Assembly: GCF_001425755.1 (NCBI RefSeq)
Contig: NZ_LMDH01000001.1
Span: 893,791-957,790, forward strand
Direction: 5' to 3'
DNA length: 64,000 nt
Origin: Aeromicrobium sp. Root344
GTDB taxonomy: Bacteria; Actinomycetota; Actinomycetes; Propionibacteriales; Nocardioidaceae
The translations under genes and the position numbers were made by a program. Positions 44,893-57,070 of this stretch are shown here, one piece after another. Under the pieces are notes generated by a model, which did not search any database, was not told the DNA's origin, and saw nothing but the letters and a program-made list of their open reading frames with translations. Position 1 is the stretch's first letter; each line of letters opens with the position of its first letter.

Positions 44893-46302
44893 TCACGAAC
44901 CGCATCGGCACGCGGCGATGGCGGCGGCGACCTTGTCGAGGGCGGCCTGCGCCTCGACCGGTGCGCCCTTGCTGGTGCGGTCGGCCATCACGGCGAACAC
45001 GACCGGTCGCCCCTCGGCGTCGAGCGCGTAGCCGGCGAGCGAGTGAACCCCGGTGAGCGTCCCGGTCTTGGCGCGGACCGTCCCCAGCGACGTCTTGAGC
45101 TTGGCGAAACGGTCGACCAGGGTCCCGGTGAATCCGCTGACCGGCAGGTCCGCGACGAGCTGGGCCGTGCGCGGCGTCGACGCCGCGACGTTGACGGTCT
45201 GCGCCAGGGTCAGCGGGGCTATCCGGTTGCGTCGCGAGAGGCCGCTGCCGTCGTGCAGTGCGAGGCCTTGCGTGTCGATGTCGGCCTGCTCGAGGACGTC
45301 GGTCACGGCCTCGGTGCCGCCGTCGAACGTCGCGGGCTTGCCGGCCGCGATCGCCAGCTGGCGCAGCATGACCTCGGCGGCCTGGTTGTCGCTCACCCGG
45401 ATCAGCGTCGCGACGATCCGGGCGACCGTCGCACTGCGGACGACCGCCAGCGTCGTGGCATCGTCCTCGGCGGTCGTCGCCGCCGGCTCGCCGCTGACCG
45501 AGATGCCGCGATCCTCCAGGAGACTCGCGAACGTACGGGCGGCGCTGGCAGCGGGATCCTTCGCGCGTACGCCGTTGGTCTCCCCCTGGTCGGCCCACAG
45601 GGCGCTGACCGGCGTGACGATGTTCTGGCTGACGTAGGACGACTCCCACGCCGGACTGGCGTCGGGGCCGCTGAACAGCGAGGCGTCGAAGCCGACCCGG
45701 ACGCTCGTCGTGCCGGTCTTGTCGAGGGCCGCGGCGGTGCGCTTGGCGAGCGTCGTCAGGTCGGCGCGGATGACCGGGTCACTGGTCTTCGTGCGCTTGA
45801 CCGCGAGGTAGGGATCGCCGCCGCCGACGAGCACGATGCGATCGCCCGAGCCGACGACACGGGTCACGTAGCGGTGCTGCGAGTCGATCAGCGACAGCGC
45901 GGCGAAGCTCGTCAGCACCTTGGTGGTGGACGCCGGGACGTACGCTCCGCGGCCCGCAGCCATGAGCTCGGTGCCGTTCGAGGGCGCGACGGCGGCGAAG
46001 CCGACGTGCGGCCCGAGCACCCCGGCGTCGAGCAGCGGAGTGACCGCAGCCTTGAGCCTGGCCGGATCGACGTCGCCGGGCTTCGGCAGTCGCGGCCCCG
46101 GCTCGGCCGGCTGCGTGTCGGACGTCAGCGATCGCGGCGGGATGACGTTGGCCGGCCCACAGTCGCCGTCGCAGATCAGGCTGTTGAGGTCGCCGCGCGA
46201 CCACAGGACGATCCCGAGCGCCACGACGAGCGCGAGGACCAACGCCGGGATGGCGATCGCCCCGCGAGGCTTCGAGACCCTGGTTTCCCCGTGAGACGGC
46301 AC
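44893..46302 (-). CDS. dacB: D-alanyl-D-alanine carboxypeptidase/endopeptidase (PBP4 type, S13)
   Basis: A 469-residue penicillin-binding protein. One membrane helix at about residues 15-34 anchors it outside the cell. The active site holds SxxK (STTK, Ser125), SxN (SDN) and KTG (AKTGTL) motifs, with the large insertion domain usual in PBP4 between the first two. It trims or cuts peptidoglycan cross-bridges. The start is GTG at 46302 (VPSHGETR). It is divergent from ppa, with 75 bases between that must hold both promoters. No lipobox was seen. Confidence 0.93.
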   Translation of the reverse strand: MPSHGETRVSKPRGAIAIPALVLALVVALGIVLWSRGDLNSLICDGDCGPANVIPPRSLTSDTQPAEPGPRLPKPGDVDPARLKAAVTPLLDAGVLGPHVGFAAVAPSNGTELMAAGRGAYVPASTTKVLTSFAALSLIDSQHRYVTRVVGSGDRIVLVGGGDPYLAVKRTKTSDPVIRADLTTLAKRTAAALDKTGTTSVRVGFDASLFSGPDASPAWESSYVSQNIVTPVSALWADQGETNGVRAKDPAASAARTFASLLEDRGISVSGEPAATTAEDDATTLAVVRSATVARIVATLIRVSDNQAAEVMLRQLAIAAGKPATFDGGTEAVTDVLEQADIDTQGLALHDGSGLSRRNRIAPLTLAQTVNVAASTPRTAQLVADLPVSGFTGTLVDRFAKLKTSLGTVRAKTGTLTGVHSLAGYALDAEGRPVVFAVMADRTSKGAPVEAQAALDKVAAAIAACRCGS

Positions 46303-46377
46303 ATGCGCCAGACTATAGAAACCCGTTGCGCGGCCTTCACGGCCCGCGCCCCCCACATTCAACAGCCGGAGGCACCA

Positions 46378-46869
46378 GTGATTTTCGACGTCACCGTGGA
46401 GATCCCCAAGGGCAGCCGCAACAAGTACGAGGTCGACCACGCGACGCATCGCATCCGCCTCGACCGCACGCTGTTCACCGCGACGCAGTACCCGGCTGAC
46501 TACGGCTTCATCGACGACACGCTCGGCCTCGACAGCGATCCGCTCGACGCCCTCGTGCTGCTGTCCGAGCCGACGTTCCCCGGCTGCGTCATCTCGTGCC
46601 GCACGATCGGCATGTTCCGCATGACCGACGAGGCCGGCGGCGACGACAAGGTCCTGTGCGTGCCGGCCAAGGACCCTCGCCAGGAGCACCTGCGCGACAT
46701 CCACCACGTGCCCGAGTTCGACCGGCTCGAGATCGAGCACTTCTTCACGGTCTACAAGGACCTCGAGCCCGGCAAGTCCGTCGAGGGCTCCACCTGGACC
46801 GGCCGGGTCGAGGCCGAGGCCGAGATCCAGGCGAGCTACGACCGCTTCAAGGCCAACGGCGGCTACTGA
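46378..46869 (+). CDS. ppa: Inorganic pyrophosphatase
   Basis: A 163-residue soluble family I pyrophosphatase that pulls biosynthetic reactions forward by hydrolysing PPi. Motifs: [23 protein letters not shown], and the metal cluster [10 protein letters not shown], then [11 protein letters not shown] with the catalytic Lys. The start is GTG at 46378 with GGAGG before it. It is divergent from dacB, as in Mycobacterium. Confidence 0.97.
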   Translation: MIFDVTVEIPKGSRNKYEVDHATHRIRLDRTLFTATQYPADYGFIDDTLGLDSDPLDALVLLSEPTFPGCVISCRTIGMFRMTDEAGGDDKVLCVPAKDPRQEHLRDIHHVPEFDRLEIEHFFTVYKDLEPGKSVEGSTWTGRVEAEAEIQASYDRFKANGGY

Positions 46870-46908
46870 GCAGTCGCGCCTGGTCCGCCCCGGGCGCACA
46901 CTGGTGCG

Positions 46909-48063
46909 ATGAAGCGCTGGTGTCTCGCGGCCGTCGCGGTCGCCCTGCTGTCCACCGTCGTCTCGCCCGCGTCTGCGGCGACGACCCGTCCCTCGATCGA
47001 CGTCACGGTCGTCAGGTCCGGCCTCGCGATCCCGTGGGACCTGGCGTTCCTGCCTGACGGGTCGATGCTCTACACCGAACGCTCCCTCAAGCGGCTGACC
47101 CTCCGCACGCCTACCGGCGCCGAGCGGGTCCTGCTCGACTCGCCGGCAGGGATGTGGGCATCGGGCGAGACCGGGCTGATGTCAGTCGAGGTGCCCGCAG
47201 ACTTCGCCACGACGCACGACATCATCACGTGCCACGGCTATCAGTCCGGCGCGACCCAGGACGTACGAGTCGTGCGCTGGCACCTCGACGACACGCTCTC
47301 GCACGCGACGCTCAAACGTACGCTCGTCAGCGGGCTGCCCTCGACGAGCGGCCGGCACGGCGGCTGCGCGCTGCTCAAGGGCTCCGGCAACATGCTCTTC
47401 ATCGGCACCGGCGACGCCGCGACAGGGCGAAACCCCCAGAACCTGTTCTCCGGCGGCGGCAAGGTGCTGCGGGTCGACGCCACGACCGGCGGCACGGTGA
47501 AGGGCAACCCGTTCCAGACGAGCACCAACCTCATGAAACGCAAGATCTACTCGTACGGGCACCGCAACGTGCAGGGCCTCGCTCGGCGAACCGACGGGCC
47601 GATCTGGTCGGTCGAGCACGGCAGCTACCGCGACGACGAGATCAACCTGTTGCGCAATGGCGGCAACTACGGCTGGAACCCCGTGCCGCGCAAGGCCGGC
47701 GACCCGTCCTACAACGAGGGCGCCGACTCCCCCATGACCGATCACAGCCTGCCCGGGACGCAGATCTCGGCACGCTGGCGTTCCGGCGACCCCACCAAGG
47801 CGATCAGCGAAGCGACGTTCGTCAGCAGCTCCGGCTGGGGCGGCTGGCGCGGAGCGCTCGCGGTCACCGCGCTCAAGGACACCTCGCTGAGGATGCTGCG
47901 GTTCAGCTCGGCCGGCACCCTGCTCGAGACCTGGAAGCCCGCCGAGCTCAATCACACGTACGGGCGACTGCGCGGCGCCGTGCAGGGACCGGACGGCGCG
48001 CTCTACGTGACGACGTCCAACGGCAGCGACGACAAGATCCTCAAGATCACGCCGTCGAGCTGA
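46909..48063 (+). CDS. Secreted PQQ-type sugar dehydrogenase
   Basis: A 384-residue exported six-bladed beta-propeller of the soluble aldose dehydrogenase (GDH-B) family. The signal peptide is MKRWCLAAVAVALLSTVVSP with cleavage near SASA-A. Family segments: GLAIPWDLAFLPDGSMLYTER, SGRHGGCALLKGSG, YSYGHRNVQGLA and GNYGWN. The PQQ-binding His and Arg of the RHGGC/GHRN regions are present. Oxidises sugars outside the cell if PQQ is supplied; no pqq genes are in view. Confidence 0.88.
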   Translation: MKRWCLAAVAVALLSTVVSPASAATTRPSIDVTVVRSGLAIPWDLAFLPDGSMLYTERSLKRLTLRTPTGAERVLLDSPAGMWASGETGLMSVEVPADFATTHDIITCHGYQSGATQDVRVVRWHLDDTLSHATLKRTLVSGLPSTSGRHGGCALLKGSGNMLFIGTGDAATGRNPQNLFSGGGKVLRVDATTGGTVKGNPFQTSTNLMKRKIYSYGHRNVQGLARRTDGPIWSVEHGSYRDDEINLLRNGGNYGWNPVPRKAGDPSYNEGADSPMTDHSLPGTQISARWRSGDPTKAISEATFVSSSGWGGWRGALAVTALKDTSLRMLRFSSAGTLLETWKPAELNHTYGRLRGAVQGPDGALYVTTSNGSDDKILKITPSS

Positions 48064-48178
48064 GCAGCACTGCCCCTGCCCGAATTTCCGCGTTCTCGGG
48101 ACGCGAAGCGGGCGCGTGAGGTTTGATGTCCGTACCACCCGTGCGCCCTCGGCGTCAAGACTTTCAAGGGCGACTCCC

Positions 48179-50936
<2,758 letters not shown>

Positions 50937-50966
50937 CCCGCCATCATGCCGACGCTGTCGTGAAGG

Positions 50967-51575
50967 TCAAGCCTTGGCGGTCTTGAGCAGCGCCCGCATG
51001 GTGTCGGCGAACACCCCGACGTCGATCGTGCTGTCGAGCGAGCGCAGGGTGCCGAGGCCGATGCCCAGGCTCAGCAGCGTCGTTGCGGCCTGGTCGGCGT
51101 CGACGGCGTCACCCAGCCCGGCCTCGGCCGTCACCTGGCGGACCAGTTCGGCGATCGCGGCGCGGATCTCGCGGTGCCGCTTGACCAGCTCGGTCGCGAC
51201 GTAGGGGCTCTGCCGGGCGATGGCGCCGAACTCGACCTCGAGGGCGGTCCAGCGAGGCTGCCCGAGACCTTCGCGGGCCCATGCGGCGAACGCCTCGATG
51301 CGACCGTCGAGGTCGGTGTCCTGCGAGAACGCCGTGACGACGCCCTCGATCTGCTCCTCGTGGATGCTGTCGAGCACCGCCATGCAGAGCTGTTCCTTGC
51401 CCGCGAAGTTGGAGTAGACCGCACCCTTGGAGAACCCCGCGCGCACGGCGACCTTGTCGAGCGACGTGGCGGCGTATCCGTCGGAGAGGAACATCTCGCG
51501 GGCGACCTCGATCAGCCGCTCACGGGTCTGCGCCTGGCGCTCGGCCCTGGTGACCCGCGTGCCGGTGACTGCCAC
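50967..51575 (-). CDS. TetR-family regulator of the monooxygenase/P450 operon
   Basis: A 202-residue repressor with the TetR HTH in LIEVAREMFLSDGYAATSLDKVAVRAGFSKGAVYSNF and a helical ligand domain. GTG at 51575 (VAVTGTRVTR) is preferred because GGAGAG is well spaced before it and an ATG at 51599 would lie 5 bases from the operator. It is divergent from a flavin monooxygenase and P450 pair and probably represses both directions until a hydrophobic substrate binds. Confidence 0.87.
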   Translation of the reverse strand: MAVTGTRVTRAERQAQTRERLIEVAREMFLSDGYAATSLDKVAVRAGFSKGAVYSNFAGKEQLCMAVLDSIHEEQIEGVVTAFSQDTDLDGRIEAFAAWAREGLGQPRWTALEVEFGAIARQSPYVATELVKRHREIRAAIAELVRQVTAEAGLGDAVDADQAATTLLSLGIGLGTLRSLDSTIDVGVFADTMRALLKTAKA

Positions 51576-51604
51576 AAGCTCTCCTTCATCCCTTTTCATC
51601 GTAC

Positions 51605-51625
51605 TCAGATACCGATAGTATCTGA
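51605..51625. promoter_or_regulatory. Palindromic TetR operator before the monooxygenase gene
   Basis: TCAGATAC-CGATA-GTATCTGA: two 8-base arms around a 5-base centre, in the short gap between the divergent tetR and monooxygenase genes. It ends 3 bases before the start codon of the latter. Confidence 0.8.
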
Positions 51626-51628
51626 AAA

Positions 51629-53095
51629 ATGATCAAAAAGGACGTCGTCATCATCGGAACGGGCTTCTCCGGCATGGGAGCGGCGATGAAGCTGCGGGAG
51701 TCCGGCCGTGAGGACTTCGTGGTCCTCGAGAAGGCGCACGACGTCGGCGGCACGTGGCGCGACAACACCTACCCCGGCTGCGAGTGCGACATCCCGAGCC
51801 ACATGTACTCCTTCTCCTACGAGCTCAACCCCGAGTGGAGCAAGAGCTTCTCGGGCCAGGAGGAGATCTGGGCCTACCTGCGCAAGGTCGCCGACGAGCA
51901 GGGCATCCGCCCCTACATCGACTTCGGCGTCGAGGTCACCGGGGCCGAGTGGGACGAGGACCGCAGCGTCTGGACCGTCCGTACGCGTTCGGGCGACGAC
52001 TACGAGGCGCGCGTCGTGGTCGCCGGCGTCGGCGGACTGCACATCCCCAACGTCCCCGAGATCGCCGGCGCAGACACGTTCGAGGGGCCGCGCTTCCACT
52101 CCGCGGAGTGGGACCACTCGGTCGACCTCAAGGGCAAGAAGGTCGTCGTCATCGGCACCGGGGCCAGCGCGATCCAGTTCATCCCGATCATCGCCCAGGA
52201 GACCGGCCACCTCACGGTCTTCCAGCGCACACCCGCCTGGGTGCTGCCCAAGAAGGACCGGCCGACGCCGGAGTGGCGCAAGAAGCTCTTCGCGACCGTG
52301 CCCGGTGCCACCAGGGCGTACCGCAACGCGCTCTACTGGTCGCTCGAGGCGCGGGCGATCGCCTTCAACGGCCACCTCAACGTGCTGCCGTTCGCTGAGA
52401 AGATCGTGACGCGCTACATCGACAAGACGATCCCGGACCCCGAGCTGCGAGCCAAGCTGACGCCGGACTACCGGCTCGGCTGCAAGCGCGTGCTGCAGTC
52501 CAACACGTACTACAAGACGTACCTGCGTGACGATGTCGAGCTCAGCACCGACGGCGTGAAGGAGATCGTCGCGGACGGCGTGATCGACGGCAACGGCGTC
52601 AAGCACGAGGCCGACATCATCATCTACGGCACGGGGTTCCACGTCATCGACGCGTTCGACTACCTCGACGTCAAGGGCAAGAACGGCGTCGACCTCGCGA
52701 CGCAGTTCCGCGAGCAGGGCGTCGAGACCTACATGGGGATGACGATCCACGGGTTCCCCAACCTCTACTTCATGCTCGGCCCCAACACCGCCCTCGGCCA
52801 CAACTCCGTGGTGTTCATGATCGAGCAGCAGACCAAGTTCATCGTCCGCATGCTCGACGAGATGGATCGGCGCGGGGCCGTGTCCGCCGAGCCGACCAGG
52901 GCTGCGCAGGACGACTTCAACGAGGAGATCCAGCGGCTCGTCGAGAAGGGCATCTGGACGCAGGGCGGCTGCACGTCGTGGTACCTCGACAGCCAGGGCA
53001 AGAACCGTACGATCTGGCCCAAGTTCACGTTCCAGTACTGGTGGGAGACGCGGAAGGTCAACGCGCCCGACTTCGTCTGGGAGAAGGCCGCCTGA
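51629..53095 (+). CDS. Flavin-containing monooxygenase (Baeyer-Villiger type)
   Basis: A 488-residue FAD/NADPH enzyme. The FAD motif is VVIIGTGFSGMGAA (11-16), the Baeyer-Villiger fingerprint F-x-G-x3-H-x3-W is met by FEGPRFHSAEW, and the NADPH motif is VVIGTGASAIQFI. The length is that of type I BVMOs or close relatives. These insert oxygen into ketones, such as steroid or cyclic ketones. P450 follows directly with a TGATG overlap; both belong to the TetR-controlled operon. Ribosome-binding site: weak, AAAAATGATCAAAAAGG context. Confidence 0.9.
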   Translation: MIKKDVVIIGTGFSGMGAAMKLRESGREDFVVLEKAHDVGGTWRDNTYPGCECDIPSHMYSFSYELNPEWSKSFSGQEEIWAYLRKVADEQGIRPYIDFGVEVTGAEWDEDRSVWTVRTRSGDDYEARVVVAGVGGLHIPNVPEIAGADTFEGPRFHSAEWDHSVDLKGKKVVVIGTGASAIQFIPIIAQETGHLTVFQRTPAWVLPKKDRPTPEWRKKLFATVPGATRAYRNALYWSLEARAIAFNGHLNVLPFAEKIVTRYIDKTIPDPELRAKLTPDYRLGCKRVLQSNTYYKTYLRDDVELSTDGVKEIVADGVIDGNGVKHEADIIIYGTGFHVIDAFDYLDVKGKNGVDLATQFREQGVETYMGMTIHGFPNLYFMLGPNTALGHNSVVFMIEQQTKFIVRMLDEMDRRGAVSAEPTRAAQDDFNEEIQRLVEKGIWTQGGCTSWYLDSQGKNRTIWPKFTFQYWWETRKVNAPDFVWEKAA

Positions 53096-54423
53096 TGGCT
53101 CGCCGGCCGGTGCAGCGCGAGGGCTACGACATCCCGGACGGCCCGACGCTGTCGCCGGGGCGGATGACGTGGAAGTTCCTGCGTGACCGCGCCGGGACCA
53201 TCCCGGCGTACCACCAGGAGTTCGGCGACACGTTCACGCTCCGGATCCTGCCCGGGCCTCGTACGCTCGTCGTGTTCAGCGACCCGGCGGACATCAAGGA
53301 GATCTTCGCCGCCGACCCGTCGCAGTTCCACGCCGGCAAGGGCAACGAGATCCTCAAGCCCGTCATGGGCAAGCACTCGGTGCTCCTGACCGACGACGTG
53401 GAGCACCAGCGGGCCCGCAAGCTGTTGATGCCGGCGTTCACGGGTCCGTCGATGCGGGCCTACCAGCCACTCGTCGAGGCCATCGCCAAGGTCGAGGTCG
53501 ACTCGTGGCGCGACGGTGACACCCTGGTCGCGCTCGACCGGATGAACGCGATCACCCTCGACGTGATCCTCCAGGTCGTCTTCGGCGTCACCGACGAGTC
53601 ACGCCTCGCGGTGCTGCGGCCCAAGGTCAACCGCATGGTCAACATCGACGCCAAGATGCTGCTCGCCTGGTCCTACCCCCGACTGTTCGCGCTGCCGCCG
53701 TGGCGTGGCTACTTCAAGAACCAGCAGGAGGTCGACGAGCTCCTCTACGCCGAGATCGCCGAGCGGCGCGAGGCGCACGACCTCGACGGCCGCGACGACG
53801 TGCTGTCGCGGTTGCTGCGGGTCGGTGCCACCGAGGGCGAGACGCCGTTGACGGATGCCGAGATGCGCGACCAGCTCGTCACGCTGCTGCTCGCCGGGCA
53901 CGAGACGACGGCCTCGGCGCTGTCGTGGACGCTGCACGAGCTCGGCCGCAACCCCGAGGTCCACGCCCGCGCCCTCGACGCCGCCGACACGGGCGACGAC
54001 GCCTACCTCGAGGCCTGCCTCAAGGAGTCGATGCGGCTGCACCCGATCATCGACTTCGTCGCCCGTACGTTGCAGAGCGACCAGGTCGTCGCGGGTCGCC
54101 GGCTGCCGCGCGGCACCACGGTCACGCCGTCGATCATGCTGTCGCACAGCCGCGAGGCCAGCTTCGCCGACTCGCACCTGTTCAAGCCCGAGCGGTTCAC
54201 GGTCGACAAGGTCGCGCCCAACACCTGGATCCCGTTCGGTGGTGGCGTGCGGCGCTGCATCGGCGCGGCGTTCTCGCTGATGGAGGGCACCGTCGTGCTG
54301 CGCGAGGTGCTGCAGCGCTATGCGGTGACCGCCGAGGCGCCGTCGCCCAACAAGCTGCGCAACATCACGAACGTCCCCGGTGACAAGGCCCCCCTGAAGC
54401 TGACCGAGCGGAGCGAGCTCTAA
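53095..54423 (+). CDS. Cytochrome P450
   Basis: A 442-residue P450. The I-helix oxygen motif is AGHETTAS, the K-helix ExxR is in LKESMRLHP, and the heme loop is FGGGVRRCIGAAF with the Cys ligand. The start ATG at 53095 overlaps the monooxygenase stop by one base. The layout resembles CYP110/CYP4-like bacterial P450s that act on fatty acids or terpenoids; no ferredoxin or reductase lies beside it. Together with the BVMO it may hydroxylate then cleave a lipophilic compound; substrate unknown. Confidence 0.93.
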   Translation: MARRPVQREGYDIPDGPTLSPGRMTWKFLRDRAGTIPAYHQEFGDTFTLRILPGPRTLVVFSDPADIKEIFAADPSQFHAGKGNEILKPVMGKHSVLLTDDVEHQRARKLLMPAFTGPSMRAYQPLVEAIAKVEVDSWRDGDTLVALDRMNAITLDVILQVVFGVTDESRLAVLRPKVNRMVNIDAKMLLAWSYPRLFALPPWRGYFKNQQEVDELLYAEIAERREAHDLDGRDDVLSRLLRVGATEGETPLTDAEMRDQLVTLLLAGHETTASALSWTLHELGRNPEVHARALDAADTGDDAYLEACLKESMRLHPIIDFVARTLQSDQVVAGRRLPRGTTVTPSIMLSHSREASFADSHLFKPERFTVDKVAPNTWIPFGGGVRRCIGAAFSLMEGTVVLREVLQRYAVTAEAPSPNKLRNITNVPGDKAPLKLTERSEL

Positions 54424-54431
54424 GCCCGGCT

Positions 54432-54495
54432 CCAGTTTTTGAAGCGTTAGACAGGTTCCCGACGCCGAGAACCTGCGCAACGCTTCAAAAACTGG
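54432..54495. terminator. Two-stage hairpin terminator between converging genes
   Basis: CCAGTTTTTGAAGCGTT (54432-54448) pairs with its full complement at 54479-54495 (17 bases); an inner stem CAGGTTCCCG/CGAGAACCTG (one mismatch) closes a 4-base loop. It lies between the converging P450 and helicase genes, and the T-tract inside the stem means it could stop both. Confidence 0.7.
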
Positions 54496-54498
54496 CGG

Positions 54499-57018
54499 TT
54501 AGCGCGGGCCGACGTCGAGGATCGTGACGACGGCTTCGCCTGCCTCGTCCGACGCCGGCAGGTCGACCTGGGCCGTGATGCCCCAGTCGCGATCGCCCTC
54601 GGGGTCGTCGAACGTCTGGCGCACGTTCCAGGTCGTCGAGCCCTCCTCGACCATGAACAGGTCGGGCCCGCGCGCGGCCGGTCCCGTGCCGAGTGACTCG
54701 TACTCCTCGCGATAGGCCGCCATCGCCTCCATCCACGCCGCGGCGTCCCAGCCGTCCTCGCCGTCGAGGTCGCCCAGCGCGCTCCAACGGCCTAGTGCCG
54801 CGAGCTCGACGCGGCGGAACAGCGCATTGCGTACGAGCACCCGGAACGCCCGCGCGTTGCCCGTGACCGGCCGCGGCGGCGCGCTGCCCTCGGCCTTCGC
54901 GCGCACCTCCACAGGATCGGTGTCGGGATTGATGAGCTGCTCCCACTCGTCGAGCAGGCTCGAGTCGGTCTGCCGCACGAGCTCGCCGAGCCACTCCGTG
55001 AGGTCGATCAGCTCCTCGTTGCGCAGCTGCTCGGGCACCGTGCGCAGCAGCGTCTTGTAGACGTCGGAGAGATAGCGCAGGACGAGGCCTTCGGACCGGG
55101 CGAGCTGATAGTCGCCGATCAGCTCGGAGAACGTCATCGCCCGCTCCCACATCTCGCGGACGACCGACTTGGGCCGCAGCTCATGGTCGGCGACCCACGG
55201 ATGACCCGTGCGATAGGACTCGTACGCCGCGGTCAGCAGCTCCTCGAGCGGCTTGGGGTGCGTGATCTCCTCGAGCAGCTCCATCCGCTCGTCGTACTCG
55301 ATGCCGTCCATCTTCATCTCGTTGATGGCTTCGCCGCGGGCCCGATGACGCTGTGCGTTGATGATCGGCCGCGGGTCGTCCAGCGTGGACTCCACCACCG
55401 AGACCATGTCGAGCGCGTACGCCGGGTCGTCGCGGTCGAGCAGCTCGAACGCCGCGACGGCGAACGGCGACAGCGGCTGGTTGAGGGCGAAGTTTGCCTG
55501 CAGGTCGACCGTCAGCCGGAGCGTACGACCGTCGGCATCCGGCGGGTCGACATGCTCGACCACGCCGCCGGCGAGCAGCGCGTCGATGATCTCGTCGACC
55601 TCGGCCAGCAGCTTGTCCTGGGACTCCTCGGTCTCGTCGCTCTCCCGCAGCAGCCGCTCGAGCGAGGCGCGCGCGTCGCCGGGCCGGGAGATGACGTCGA
55701 GCACTATGGCGTGGCTGACGCGCATGCGCGACACGAGAGGCTCGGGCGTGCCGGTCGAGAGCTTGGTGAACGTTCCCTCGCCCCACGACACGAAGCCCTC
55801 GGGCGCCTTCTTGCGCTGGATCTTGCGCTGCTTCTTGACGTCGTCCCCGGCCTTGCGCACGAGCCGGGCGTTCTCGATGTCGTGCTCCGGAGCTTCCACG
55901 ATGACGTGCCCGACCGTGTCGAACCCGGCTCGGCCCGCACGCCCGGCGATCTGCTGGAACTCACGCACCTGGAGCTGCCGCTGGCGGACCCCGTCGTACT
56001 TGGAGAGGCCGCTGAACAGCACGGTGCGGATCGGCACGTTGATGCCGACGCCGAGGGTGTCGGTGCCGCACACGACCTTGAGCAGCCCGGCCTGGGTCAG
56101 CGTCTCGACGAGCCTGCGGTAGCGCGGCAGCATGCCGGCGTGGTGCACGCCGACGCCCATGCGGATGAGCCGCGACAACGTCTTGCCGAATGCCGAGGAG
56201 AAGCGGAAGTCGCCGAGGTGCTCGGCGATGACGTCGCGCTCCTCGCGCGTGGCGACCTTGATGCTGGTCAGCGCCTGCGCCCGTTCGAGCGCCGAGACCT
56301 GGGTGAAGTGCACGACGTAGACCGGCGTCTGGTGGGTCTCGATGAGCTGCTCGAGCGTCTCCTGGATCGGCGTCGAGACGTACTCGGAGATCAGTGGGAC
56401 GGGGCGCTCGGACGTCGTGACGAGCGTGGTCTGGCGGCCCGTACGTCTGGAGAGGTCGGTCTCGAACCGGGTCGTGTCGCCCAGCGTCGCCGACATCAGC
56501 AGGAACTGCGCCTTGGGCAGCTCGATCAGCGGCACCTGCCACGCCCAGCCGCGGTCCGGATCGGCGTAGAAGTGGAACTCGTCCATCACGACCAGCCCGA
56601 TGTCGGCGCCGGCACCCTCGCGCAGCGCCATGTTGGCGAGGATCTCGGCGGTCGCGGCGATGATGGGGGCGTCGGCGTTGACCGCAGCGTCGCCGGTCAC
56701 CATCCCGACGTTGTCGGCCCCGAAGATCTCACAGAGGTCGAAGAACTTCTCGCTGACGAGCGCCTTGATGGGCGCGGTATAGACGCTGCACTCGCCGCGC
56801 GCCAGCGCTGCCGCCATCGCCCCCGTCGCCACGAGGCTCTTGCCGGAGCCGGTCGGCGTCGCGAGGATCACGTTGGAGCCGGCGACGCACTCGAGGATCG
56901 CCTCGTCCTGCGCCGGGTAGAGCGTCAGGCCGCGGTGCTCGACCCATCGCGTGATGGCGTCGTAGACGACGTCCTCATCGTCCGTCACGCCCTTGGGCAG
57001 CAGGTCGATGAGTCTCAC
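54499..57018 (-). CDS. Ski2-like DEAD/DEAH-box helicase with DUF3516
   Basis: An 839-residue superfamily 2 helicase: motif I ATPTGSGKSLVA, motif Ia APIKALVSEKF, motif II DEFH (VMDEFHFYAD), motif III MSATLGD, motif VI QIAGRAGRAGFD. The second half carries DUF3516, an actinobacterial helical domain. This is the RNA/DNA helicase type of Rv2092c (HelY)-like or Rv-related proteins; whether it works on RNA or DNA cannot be decided. No neighbours in common. Confidence 0.9.
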   Translation of the reverse strand: MRLIDLLPKGVTDDEDVVYDAITRWVEHRGLTLYPAQDEAILECVAGSNVILATPTGSGKSLVATGAMAAALARGECSVYTAPIKALVSEKFFDLCEIFGADNVGMVTGDAAVNADAPIIAATAEILANMALREGAGADIGLVVMDEFHFYADPDRGWAWQVPLIELPKAQFLLMSATLGDTTRFETDLSRRTGRQTTLVTTSERPVPLISEYVSTPIQETLEQLIETHQTPVYVVHFTQVSALERAQALTSIKVATREERDVIAEHLGDFRFSSAFGKTLSRLIRMGVGVHHAGMLPRYRRLVETLTQAGLLKVVCGTDTLGVGINVPIRTVLFSGLSKYDGVRQRQLQVREFQQIAGRAGRAGFDTVGHVIVEAPEHDIENARLVRKAGDDVKKQRKIQRKKAPEGFVSWGEGTFTKLSTGTPEPLVSRMRVSHAIVLDVISRPGDARASLERLLRESDETEESQDKLLAEVDEIIDALLAGGVVEHVDPPDADGRTLRLTVDLQANFALNQPLSPFAVAAFELLDRDDPAYALDMVSVVESTLDDPRPIINAQRHRARGEAINEMKMDGIEYDERMELLEEITHPKPLEELLTAAYESYRTGHPWVADHELRPKSVVREMWERAMTFSELIGDYQLARSEGLVLRYLSDVYKTLLRTVPEQLRNEELIDLTEWLGELVRQTDSSLLDEWEQLINPDTDPVEVRAKAEGSAPPRPVTGNARAFRVLVRNALFRRVELAALGRWSALGDLDGEDGWDAAAWMEAMAAYREEYESLGTGPAARGPDLFMVEEGSTTWNVRQTFDDPEGDRDWGITAQVDLPASDEAGEAVVTILDVGPR

Positions 57019-57070
57019 CCGTGCATTGTCTCCCGCGTACGCCCGAGCCAGGCGGGCGGCACTGACGGGG

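Noticed and set aside
48064..48178. Possible riboswitch before the SGNH hydrolase gene
   Set aside because: I looked for ydaO-type or other known patterns because disA is present; no convincing conserved core was seen.
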